Below, piece after piece: positions 48,012-58,984 of a stretch of 64,000 nt of DNA. How positions within the stretch are numbered: the stretch's first letter is position 1; each line of letters begins with the position of its first letter. This DNA is from Diogma glabrata (Eukaryota > Arthropoda > Insecta > Diptera > Cylindrotomidae): the NCBI GenBank assembly GCA_963693315.1, contig OY856186.1:283894944-283958943 (forward strand). The letters run 5' to 3'. The notes below the pieces were generated by a model. The model was not told where the DNA came from, ran no database searches, and saw only the letters and a program-made list of their open reading frames with translations. A program made the position numbers and the translations under genes.

Positions 48012-49174
48012 AACGAGCACCTAATTTAAGAAAAATTGCATTTTTTTAGAATTTGCGGTGCTCAGATTTTGAGTTATTTTGAAAAAAGTGCTACTTTAAA
48101 ACCGACCCCCCTACGTTTCGACACTTATCGACAGAAAAATTTGAAAACATTCACAGAGTCAGGAAGTTTATAATTATAATAATTATATTTCTGTGTGTTT
48201 AGAGAATGGGTGTGGGGAGGGTAAAAAAAACTTTTTTGACCCAAATGAGTGGGGTGTCATTTAAAAATTAAAAGACCAATTTTTTTAAGCATTTTGCGGT
48301 GCACAGTTTTTGAGTTATTATTAAAAATTGCTAGTTTTAGTAGACCCGTTCCGCCCCATAAATTTCGACGTTGATTGACAGAAAACAAATTCCAATTTAA
48401 ACCATTTAAAAGCTGTTGTAATTGAATTTTTTTCTTTAGTTACCATAAACAGCTATGGATAAGATTTAACCTCAAGTAACGTTTTTTGTGTCTTTTCGAT
48501 CAATGTAGACGATTGACATTTACGATTAAACATTTTTTTTGTTATGGGTCTATGGTCTGGCTATATAAAGACTTTACAACACAATTTTATGTCAATTAAT
48601 TTTAATAAATTGTTCTTTTACATTCTTTGATCCTTGGCTAGCGAATTTTATTCGCACTTGTTCGACTTTTTTTTCTTTTAATGACATGAAAACGTTTTAC
48701 GTTCGTGAGATTGAGACTGACGCGCCTCGTGAACGATTCTTCACTCACCGAAAACGTGTATAGCACGTCAAAATGTACTTTTCCAGCTTGTATGGTCCCA
48801 ACCTATTTTATACATGTGTCAAATAAAGTACATTTTGGCATCGGCATATACAATCTATTATTGTATTATCCAGTTTTGTATTTTTGCTCCGTTTGAACAT
48901 TTGCATTTTTGTTGGGAAATTTTGTAATTCTTAATAGATTGTCTAATTCAGATAACTTTTTAGTCAAAAAACCAAAACTTATAATTTAGAAAACCCGAAA
49001 CCAAAGCTTGTCGTTGAGAAAAAACAAAACCAAGATTTATTGTTTAGAAAAACAAAAATCAAAACCTAAACTAATTATTTAGAAAAACCAATACCAAAAC
49101 CAAAACAATGTACATTAAGAAAAACCAAACCATTAAAAATAATTGATGGTTTTATGGTTTTACTTACGAAATTT
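48012..49174. other. No gene; inverted dispersed repeat and AAACCAAA-rich tract
   Basis: At 48690–48800 the repeat of 28020–28150 appears inverted. At about 48965–49140 is a degenerate run of AGAAAAACCAAAACC-type units. Otherwise unassigned. Confidence 0.4.
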
Positions 49175-49831
49175 CCCGACTAGCATTATATAAGGGCTCA
49201 GATCTGGACCGGATACGGATTTCCCTACTACTGATAGGGACCGTATCAGGCACACTGAACAGGTCCTGATCAGAAATGTAACGCCTCAAACTATCCATAC
49301 CGTATCAGGCAGCCCTACTAGAAACGGACGAGGACCGGATCATTTAAAATAGGGAATTTTCTTTAACATACATTAGAAAAATTAGACAATTTACTGCTAC
49401 ATACATTAGACAAAAATGTTTATAAAAATATTCAAGCTTTATACTTACCTATATGTATTCACAACGCAGAGAAGCGATAACTAAAGTATATGTGAAACTA
49501 TGTATATATAAAATGGATAATGCTCTAGTGAATTTTAACCAAATGAAATTTATTAAAATGAAATAGGGCTCAGAGCAGGACAAATAGGGCAAAACTTAAT
49601 TGGAAATCAGATATGATTCTGATCCGGCGCTGGTCCGGCATTTACTAGTAGGGATGAGATAGGTTTTCGAAATCCGGGCCGGATCAGTACAAATACGGCA
49701 CGCCCTAATAGTGAAATCAAGTATGATTTCTGATAGGGGCCGGATGTAAATACCCTATTAGGATTTACCTTATTACACCCTGATCCGGCCCGGATCATAA
49801 TAGGGCATGCCTGAACAAATTGCTAGTCGGG
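49175..49831. mobile_element. MITE with CCCGACTAGCA terminal inverted repeats
   Basis: CCCGACTAGCA at 49175 and its exact complement ending at 49831 bound 657 bp. Inside, both halves are rich in GATCCGG/CCGGATC and CCCTACTA/TAGTAGGG-type segments in inverted orientation. No coding potential. No clear target duplication is seen. An internal segment recurs at 29690–29850. Confidence 0.65.
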
Positions 49832-50403
49832 TTGCTATAGGACGTATTTATTTGATGACTTTAAATTATATAGGGTCTTAGTTAAATTAATCGTACTGCA
49901 AAGTTCTTTATTATTATTATCTTAAACGTCATAAAATTCAAGTTATGATGTCACATAAAAATTCTTATTTAATTTAATTTATTTAATTAAATTAAATTTA
50001 ATCTTTTTTATTTCTCTTTCTACGTTTCCGGAAGAAAAGTAATAGTCCATGAATAGTCAGAACTAGGTGGGTCATCAGAGGATATGATTTTGTATATAAT
50101 AAAGTTATATAATAAAGTTATTAAAGACTTATTAAAATCTAGTGCTTTACTTATTGTACCAGACTTAAATCGAAAAAATAAAAGGATAAAATCGGGATAA
50201 ATTTGTATGAATATTAGATGTATCTAACAAACCTTGACAACTCTGAATTTTAATGAACATTTAAACAGTGTTTTTGTTGTGTAATAGAAATTACAAATTG
50301 CGTCACTAGAAAGCAAAGATAATTAGACTTTAAGACCTAGGTCCCAAACAACATGCGTTCTGAGGTGTTCGTTTAACCACCGATAACTCGTATATCACGT
50401 TTT
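49832..50403. other. No feature recognised
   Basis: AT-rich, with a TTTAATTTAATTTA run at about 49972–50005. Confidence 0.4.
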
Positions 50404-50530
50404 TAAACCGAGTTCAAAAGAGTCAGGATGTTAGCAGATGCAGCACCCCAAACTTGACAACAATACTCCATACAGGGACAAAATATTTTGTACATAATTT
50501 TAACAAACAAAAGTTAGTTTAAAAGTTAGT
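50404..50530 (-). pseudogene. LINE reverse transcriptase C-terminal scrap
   Basis: Read on the minus strand, PCMEYCCQVWGAASANILTL followed by LNSV is open. This is the ...R-x-x-x-EY-x-x-x-VW-G block that follows the palm domain in jockey-group LINE proteins. Flanking sequence has stops. The lineage differs from the one at 25439–27248. Confidence 0.6.
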
Positions 50531-51817
50531 TAGCTTTTTGAGAGCTTACAAAATTTAAAGTCAGTTCCTGCATTTTTCCATCTTTTATAAAAAGTGTTTT
50601 AACATTTGAAATTATACTACAATGAAAAATATTATAACAACAAAATATAATGACAAATTCAAACATTCATTTCATGTTTCCGAAATATTTATATTGCAAA
50701 AAATATTTTTCTATTGTAAAATTGTAACAAAATATAATGTAAACAAAGAAAAACAGTAAGAAACTAGAGAATAGTACATTATGATGCTAGGACGTAAAGC
50801 TAAAGATTTTGGACGGATGTGGAGTTTGGAGCACCCACATTAAGTCCAAAATAGCTTACATCCGTGCATCATATACTATTTTTTATTCGCCGCAAGCAAA
50901 ATATTTAAAAAAATTGTTTATTCTAAATCAAAATTACAAATTTGCATAAATTTTGAAATAAAAATATGTTGAACAAGTAACCTTTGACAAAATATTTGTT
51001 ATTCTTTCCAAATTATTGTATAACTATGACAACAAATGATAAACACTGTTTTGATTGGAGTATGAAATTTTAAATTTAAGGGTTGCTTTGATAAAAATTT
51101 CTATTTTTTATAGAATTTAAACAAATAACAAATATTTTTTACTTTTTTGGACGTAACTATTACAACAAAATATATGGTTAAAAAGTGACACTTTAAGGCC
51201 GCTAATCACAGTAATAAAAAAACTCTTTAATATCTAGGCGAATAAAAAATATGTTTTTGATTCTCATAATATAAAATTTAAATGATAATAATTATGTATT
51301 TAAAACAACAATAAAATTAAAGGAAAATAGGAATTGTTGTGTTGAATCCTTTTCACCTTTTTAAAAAAATTTGAGTTTTATGGGTTAGAAGAGCAAAAAA
51401 CAAAAATTGGTGTGATAATGTTGAAATTAGTTATAATAATTTCGTTTGTTTGAAATTTAAATTTAAAAAATGCCGTTGCATAGCATGATTCTTAATTGAA
51501 AATATTTATGCAAGTTCTACAGTATTTATAAATTATTTAATTTTTTTTAATTTAAATTGTTTTATTTTTGAGAAAAACTTATTCGTCTTTTTTTATGATG
51601 CATAGATTTTCTTTCACCAATGAAATATAATACATATTTTAATTCTATTAAAAATTTTTTAGATTTTTTTGTTATGCATTCGGATTTATTAAATGCTATG
51701 CTATATTATTGTATATAAAGAGAACCAAGAACCAAAACTCAAGCAAGATTTGAACTTGACGCCATTTGTGTCAACGAAAAAAGTCAAAGTGATAGCTAAC
51801 AGTTCAAGCTTTTATTG
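50531..51817. other. No gene; partial inverted repeat near 50815
   Basis: ACGGATGTGG … CCACATTAAG and AATAGCTTACATCCGT around 50810–50866 make an imperfect inverted repeat. Nothing else is recognised. Confidence 0.35.
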
Positions 51818-52329
51818 TAGTCAGCAGGCCCTCGCCCCTTACATTTGATGATTACCACATATATTATACTTCGTTCCTGTCCTGGACGAGCCCAACACCT
51901 TTTTTATCTGCCATTTTTCGTCTTGTAAATTTACTACCACAATTTTTTTTAAATTAATGGGGGGAGGAAATTTGTTTAAGAAAACGAGGGTAACCTTGTC
52001 CGACAAAAATTTTTTTACTATGTGGAGTCCGACAACCCAAACATGCTGAATTGTCAATTGTCGGACTCGACACAAATTTTTTTCGGACAAGGTTGCCTTC
52101 GTTTTCTTAAACAAATTGCCAACCCACATTAATAAAAAACAAAATTGTGGCAGTAAATTTACAAGTCTCTCGGGCAATCGTAATTTTTCGGCGTTTGTCG
52201 AACGAAAAAGCGGCCAAATCGAGAAAAATGGCAGATACAACAGCTATCGAACTCGTCAAGGACAGACGCCTCACGAAGCATAAAATATGTGGTAATCATC
52301 AAATGAAACGGGCGAGAGCTTGCTGACTA
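51818..52329. mobile_element. Palindromic MITE with TA target duplication (Tc1/mariner-like)
   Basis: The sequence reads TA, GTCAGCAGGCCCTCGCCC at the left, and the near complement then TA at the right. The inverted match continues through TTTGATGATTACCACATA and again in the centre around TTGTCCGACAAAAATTTTTT, so almost the whole 508 bp folds on itself. TA duplication fits Tc1/mariner-type MITEs. The 133-codon minus frame inside it is incidental. Confidence 0.65.
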
Positions 52330-52339
52330 TTGGCAAGAT

Positions 52340-52760
52340 TTTAAAGAATACGAAAATTATACAAAAGGAAAGGTACAAATGATGGGTTGGAACAAAACAT
52401 TTATCACCAGCATCTTGAATAATCATAAAAGAAAATAATAAGTACGAGAACTCACAATTTTAAGCTCCTATTAAGAAAAATGCAAGAAGAATATGTTTAC
52501 CTTTCCACCCAAAGTTAACCATAGGCAACATTATGTAAAAATATAAAATTCAACTAAGAACAAAAAGGACTACATAAGGGAATATATTAAGAAGCTATAC
52601 AAGGATAAAGTATCACTCAGAAATATACGTAACATTTTGGCCAATATGCGATGTTAAATATGTGGGACCAACATTAAGGAAACCTTCTGTAAGATTGGAA
52701 GAACATTATAAATTCACCATCTCAAAAAAGTCAGCAAGTCAAGAGTGTTTCATAAGTACA
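52340..52760 (+). pseudogene. Second Penelope-like fragment (GIY-YIG end)
   Basis: A frame near 52650–52745 reads CDVKYVGPTLRKPSVRLEEH, closely following the PLE endonuclease pattern C-x-x-x-Y-I/V-G-x-T with catalytic Arg and downstream Glu-His. Upstream pieces in other frames (FITSILNNHKRK near 52400; EKCKKN/MQEEYVY near 52480) fit the PLE linker. Multiple frame breaks; no reverse transcriptase core. It abuts the MITE that ends at 52329. Confidence 0.5.
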
Positions 52761-53984
52761 TATAAAAAGTCCATAGCATACACATAAATTATATGTTAAT
52801 TTTTTATCTGCGAGTGTGACAACTTCACGTACGCCAACCTCTGCTATTTACATACATCGTTCAGCATGTACATTTGTTGACTCGATACGCCATATTCTTT
52901 CTCGCGATGAGGTTGAAACAACTCATATCGGTTGACAATAGAAATATTTTTTTAGTGTGGCTGTAATCTATGCGTCACATGATTGTAGAATATGTCACCA
53001 TCTGGATTGGGAATCGTAGAGTAAAAGAAAACTGCCAACATGGTATCTGCAGCAGATGTTCAAAGCTATTGAGTTAAGGGGTGAGATTTAATGCTAAACA
53101 TGTTGGTTTGATTCATGAAAAAAACCATTTTGTTACTGCAAATTTAAAAAAAAATATTTTAGTATATTTCCTCCAACTTATTCATGAAATATTGGCCTTA
53201 GCATAGGCATATTTTTTCTATCTTAAACAAAAACTTCTTTATTTTATATAAATTCACAAGGCATACATATGTCCATAAGATTACTGTTATAAATTTAATA
53301 GGCGATATTTTAAAAGAATTTTGTTTACAAAATGTTGATTCTTATATCAAGATCAAAAACTTTAGTTTTACGTATTAATTAAGCCAAAGTTTCAAGCCAG
53401 TTTCATTTACACTCAATATTCTGAAACTGACGTAATGCGATGATCTGAATGAGCAAGTTCCATTAGTTCAAAAGAAAAAGTCAGACAAGTGCTAATAAAA
53501 TTCGCTCATCAAGGGTTCCGTGAATGTACAAGAACGCAATATCAAAAAATTATTGACAAAAAGTTGTGTTGTAATGTCCTTATATTTCCAGACCATAGAC
53601 GCATAACAAAATAAATGTTAAATTGTAAATGTCAATAGTAAAATATGGAGGGGCTGAAATCTCACAGCTCTGAGATATCGAGACTTCGGTCTGGGTCAAG
53701 GATTTTGAAATATTTTTCGGCAAAAAACTTTTATGAGGACATGCTTTTTAGTTTTGGGCAGCGATATATCAAACATAACTTTTTGTTAAAGTACATGTAT
53801 TTTTTATCTCTGTTTAGATATGTATTACAAAACTAACACGAAACATCAAAACGTTGTCGGAAAATTATAACAGATCATAAATTAACATAATTTAGTGAAA
53901 AGACGATACAATCAGCAAATAACTCAAAAACCTCTCCATTTAGCGTTTCGAGAAAATATATCAAAATCACAAATTCATATTTCT
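52761..53984. other. No gene recognised
   Basis: AT-rich. The 63-codon frame at 53645–53836 has no recognisable motif. Confidence 0.4.
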
Positions 53985-54335
53985 TTAAAAATTCCAAAAA
54001 TATTGTAAAAATTAAATAAAATCAAAAATTCAAACCTTTTTCAAACAAAATTCTAAAAATATTTCCAAAATTATTACAAAATCAAAGATTAAAACTTTTT
54101 TCAAAAACTCTAAAAATATTGCATAAATTATAACAAAATCAAAATTTTTAACTTTTTCAAAAATTATAAAAATTATAATAAAATCAGAAATTAAAAATTT
54201 TTCAAAATTCTAAAAATATTCCAAAAATTTTTACAAAATCAAAAATTGAAACTTTTCCAAAATTCCAAAAATATTTCAAAAACTATAACAAATTCAAAAA
54301 TTTCCATGTTCAATTATATTTACGTAAACAAACAG
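53985..54335. repeat. Degenerate tandem repeat, period about 57–60 bp
   Basis: Units built on AAATTCTAAAAATATT, then ACAAAATCAAAAATT-like and CTTTTTCAAA-like blocks are repeated five to six times with many small changes. Confidence 0.7.
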
Positions 54336-56230
54336 CTAAATTTTTTTTTCCAAAAACTTATCAAAAAAAAATAAATGAAATAATTTTCTTGACACACTTG
54401 ACATTTTTTGGACAAACTTATAATGCCACATAATTCTCAATATAATAATAATAATAAAATTCATATCAAACAAATGAATTTTATTTTTGTCCAAAAAATT
54501 GGGTAAAAAAATAAATAAAAATCTTCCTTTTGACACACTGCCAGAAAGACATACATTTTTTTTTTGCTTTTTTAGAATCAGTAGGTCCTAAAACGTCGAG
54601 AAATGCCAAAAAAAGTAGGGGTAAGAATTTCACTTTTGGCTCATGAATGTAATACTTAGGTCTTTCAGACCGAAGTAATTTTCATGTCATACAAATTATT
54701 AATTTTTCCAAAAAATTGGGTAAAATGGTAAATAAAAATCTTTCTTTTGACACACTTGACAACATATTTTTGACAAAATTATAATGCCATAATTACTTCG
54801 GTCTAACAGACCTAAGCATTACATTCATGAGCCAAAAGTGAAATTCTTACCCCCACTTTTTTGGCATTTCTCGACGTTTTAGGACCTACTGATTCTAAAA
54901 AAGAAAAAAAATGTATGTCTGTCTGTCCTGTCGGCCGTCCGTCCGTCCGTCACAACCTACAAAATCTAGAAAACCGCTGGACGGATTTCAAAATTTTTTT
55001 TTTCTAAAAATAGGTTTACTCAATGAGAAGAGCCGAAAGGAAGATGTGTTGTATAACTGTACCGGAAGTGTGTCAAAAAAATCGTCAAGTGTGTCAAAAC
55101 AAGGAAATTTGCATATTTTTTGCTTAAAAAACGTTCATTTTAAGTGATTACGAGTAGGGACATTGAATTCCGTCCGTCCATCATTACCTACGCTGCAGTG
55201 AAAACCGCTGGAGGGATTTCAAAATTATTTTTTCTAAAAATAGGTATACTCAAGGGACAGGTCCGAAAGGACGCTTTTTCGATAACTGTACCGGAAATGT
55301 GTCAAAAACAGCAACATTTCATATTTTTGGCTTAAAAACCGTTCATTTTAAGTGATTACGAGTAGGAACATTAAATTTGGAGAAATTTGTATGGTGGGGA
55401 TTGGTATGTGAGATCAAAAACTAGATTATTGTATTATAAGTTTGTCAAAAAAATGTTGTCAAGTGTGTCAAAAGAAAGATTTTTATTTATTTTTTTACCC
55501 AATTTTTTGGAAAAAAATAAAATTAATTATATGTCTGAAATGAAATTTTATTATTATTATTGAGAATTATGGCATTATAAGTTTGTCAAAAAATTTTGTC
55601 AAGTGTGTCAAAAGAAAGATTTTTATTTATTTTTTTATCAAATTTTTGGAAAAAAAATACCATTATTTGTTTGAAATGAAATTTTGATATTATTATTGAG
55701 AATTATGGCATTATAAGTTTGTCAAAAAAATGTTGTCAAGTGTGTCAAAAGAAAGATTTTTATTTATCTTTAATTTAACGATTTTTATTTATCTTTATCC
55801 CATAATTCTCAAATAATAATAATAAAATTTCATTTCAAACAAATTAATTTTATTTTTTTTCCAAAAATTGGGTACAAAAATAAATAAAAATCTTTCTTTT
55901 GACACACTTGATAACATTTTTTTGACAAACTCATAATGCCATAATTCTCAATAATTAATAAAATTTCATTTCAAACATATAATTAATTTTATTTTTTTCC
56001 AAAAAATAGGGTAAAAAAATAAATAAAAAACTTTCTTTTGACGCACTTGACAACATTTTTTTTGACAAACTTATAATGCAATAATCTAGTTTTTGATCTC
56101 ACATACCAATCCAGACCATCCAGATTTCTCCACATTCTTTGGTCCTACTGATTATCACTAAAAATGAACGTTTTTTAAGCAAAATATATGCATATTTCCT
56201 TGTTTTGACTCACTTGACGATTTTTTGACG
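54336..56230. mobile_element. Foldback family A, copy 4 (rearranged)
   Basis: All the blocks of copy 2 are present but reshuffled. Two inverted head modules face each other (about 54545–54680 and 54793–54930; each has CCTAAAACGTC, a GGCTCATGAATGTAAT block and the TAGGTC … ACTTCGG motif). A second, partial head is at 55170–55290. Arrays of the 141-bp GTCAAAAAAATGTTGTCAAG units run forward (about 55430–55790) and then backward (about 55800–56090). CCGTCCGTCCGTCACAACCT marks the forward head. Confidence 0.75.
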
Positions 56231-56380
56231 TGTAGTTTTGTAAGGATAGTTTTGCAAATTTGCGCATGAATCTAAAGTCTTCAATCTTGGTCTTTTCAGG
56301 TCCAATTAATTCTTGTTTTAGTAAATGAAGTTCAGTAATCATGTACCATAAACATTGACATTTACCGTTTTCATTAATAC
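56231..56380 (-). other. Possible orphan coding exon
   Basis: On the minus strand about 48 codons are open, including ITELHLLKQELIGPEKTKIE and DFRFMRKFAKLSLQNY. The composition is more protein-like than neighbouring frames, and the sequence starts where foldback A copy 4 ends. No convincing splice acceptor in the same phase was found, and no family is recognised. Confidence 0.2.
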
Positions 56381-57969
56381 ATATACGTCACCTGAATATT
56401 TAATAGTAACAATCTAACATCACAATTACACTTTAGTCACGTGTACGTGAATTTTAATATGTATTTTGTTTATACATACATATTTTCATTACAATTTATT
56501 TTATGAATGAGGAAAAACTTGAATAATTTTTGGCAAACTTTTTTTTTACAAACAATTAAATAACAAAGAAAAAATAGTGTTTTCTTATAATTATGTCAAA
56601 AAATAATGTTGATCGTATTTTAAAGATACCTTAAAATACCATGTTGATATAAAGGAATTACGAAATTACTAAAACCTAAAAAATTATTTCGTAGTAAAAA
56701 TATCTGATACAACTCAGCTGTTAATATCGATTATTGTTGATCCAATGATCTAGCTAGTCTAGGCAAGGGCTAGATCTATCTAGCCCTTGCCTTTCGGCCT
56801 CGTGCGATAATTTCTTCTTTCGAATCGTAATTTCCCATTTTGCTCCCTTGACTCATATAATTACTTTTACTCGCCGTCTATGAATTAATCATTGGAATTT
56901 TCCTTCAAATAACAAGATACCATAAATTTGTTTTATTTATAAAAAATTAAGGTCAAGATGTAATAAAAATCAAGAAACATAAATAATTGAATTTTATTCT
57001 TATGAATCATATGATTTTGGGGAAAAGATATCGGATGTTTTTCTTAACAGAAAAATTAGTTAAAATTTAAATTATTTTGGCAAATAAAATTGCTTTTATA
57101 TTTACTTATATTTATTTATTTATATTTACAACAAACTTTGTATTTTGTTCATAAATGAATGAGGTATACTAAAAGGATTTTAAGTGAAGTATATATAAAT
57201 GAATTAGTTATCATGCCGTTTTATCACTAATTGATTGCAGTTATGCTTATTACATTCTACAGCACGAATATTTTGAGTGCGTATGTCGGTGTTGAATACG
57301 ACTGTGTTTCACCCTCCTCCTATTAACACTACCTGGTTATTGTTACGACACTTTTCATCATTCTTTGTGTTGCGACCTTTCTAAGTGAAACCGTATAAAT
57401 GCTTATAACTGTTTAAAATTAACTGTACAAAATATAAAATAAAATAAATGAATTGCTTTTTCTATTCGTTTAATTTTAAAATAATTCAATTTTGAATTAT
57501 GCATGCTACTCTGTCGGAAGGATAGAACATCGTATTCGCGTTTAATACTAAGTTTGCACCAGTATCTAATAGGTACGTACTATACTTATTAGGTCGACTA
57601 TGGTCGATGTTAACAGTTATCAATTAAGTACGTACCAAATATTTGGTAGGATGATTTGCTACGTATCAAATTAGGTACGTAGCAAATAGGTATTATTTTT
57701 ACGGTGTGAACACTAAAATTTGGTATGACATTTAAAATAAAAATAAATCAACTTATTTTATAAATATATATTTATGTTTCGTGTGATTTTTTTGCTGAAA
57801 TTAAAAGTGAAAACATTTTAGCAAAAATATAGTAATTGTTTACAGTTTTTTATAAAAAATATATATGGAACTTCTCTTTTTCTAACCAAAAAACTAACAA
57901 TGAAAAAGACGCGCTAAAAATTAATATGTCATACCTAATTAATAAGACTTTACATCACCGTACCAAATA
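56381..57969. other. No gene; small hairpin and AGGTACGTA repeats
   Basis: Besides the hairpin at 56761–56792, a cluster of AGGTACGTA/TACGTACC motifs lies at about 57565–57690. Nothing else is recognised. Confidence 0.4.
56761..56792. repeat. Perfect hairpin, 14-bp stem
   Basis: AGGCAAGGGCTAGA and its exact complement are separated by TCTA; GC-rich within AT-rich DNA. Confidence 0.85.
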
Positions 57970-58748
57970 TAAAAAGTCCAAGCGGCACGTATATCCGCTA
58001 GAAATAGGTAGATTTCGAGATCAGACAGTTTTGTGTGCCAGTAGAATCTGATGTATCAGATTAGTTTAAACAAAACAAACTAATTTCAAACAGATATCGA
58101 ACAAATTTTAAAAAGATAATTAGCTACCTACAAGCAAAATTATATCTATCCAATTTTTCAACAAACAAATATCAAATCTACCACAGAACATGTGTGTGAG
58201 AATTTATGACACAAACCTACTCTATATCATATGTCGTGTAATTACTGCAAAATATCAAAATAGTTTATTTCTAAGAAAAAAAAGTTAATTTCTTCTATTC
58301 AAATCTTTTATTTTTTTGACTGTTATAAGGTTGACATTGACTTTTATAAGGTTTTTGGAAATTGTAGTTGGGGATTGTTGCAAACTTTTTTGTTGAAGCC
58401 AAAAAGTCGAAAACCTCTAACTGCCGAGGTTTATATTTATAAGAAACGGATTAAAATGTTTTCACAGATTCTAAATTTATGAAGATTTTAAAAATATTAG
58501 TATCCAAACGGCCGTTATAACGGATTAAAAAAACTACTTTTTTTTCTAGTATAAAGCCTATAGTTCCTTAACCATGTGTCAGATTTTTCTGATTTACGAA
58601 CTTGTCCAAGATATTAATAAAACACACATTTTTAAGAAAGGTTTTTTGATCTGGCTATACAAATGCAACCGTGAGAGCGCCGGTTGATTCAAACGCATTT
58701 TGTGTTTTACAAGCTTTGTTGTTGGAGCCGCTCACTCAGAAACCTCAT
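57970..58748. mobile_element. Helentron/DINE-1-like element, copy 3, truncated and inverted
   Basis: It begins with AAAAAGTCCAAGCGGCACGT, the reverse complement of the 3' end of copies 1 and 2, and runs through one full 327-bp-type unit (CGGCCGTTATAACGG; CGTGAGAGCGCCGGTTGATT). It stops inside the next unit at about 58748, so its 5' half is missing. Confidence 0.65.
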
Positions 58749-58984
58749 CGATGTGAAATTGGCCCGAAATCCATCCCGAAAAGTTGAAAAATTTTGTGTC
58801 TTTGCTAAACCAAATTTTTATTTCTTTTTAAATTTTTTATCTGATTAATAACACACAAAAGAAAAAAATTAAATAAGTAAATGTTTAATTCGTTCATGAA
58901 TACCTAATATTGTTTCTTAGATACATAATTATTAAAATATTACTTAATTATAAATGTATGTAAATATATGTAAAATATAAAGAG
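58749..58984. other. No feature recognised
   Basis: Short AT-rich spacer between the truncated Helentron-like copy and the palindrome. Confidence 0.4.
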
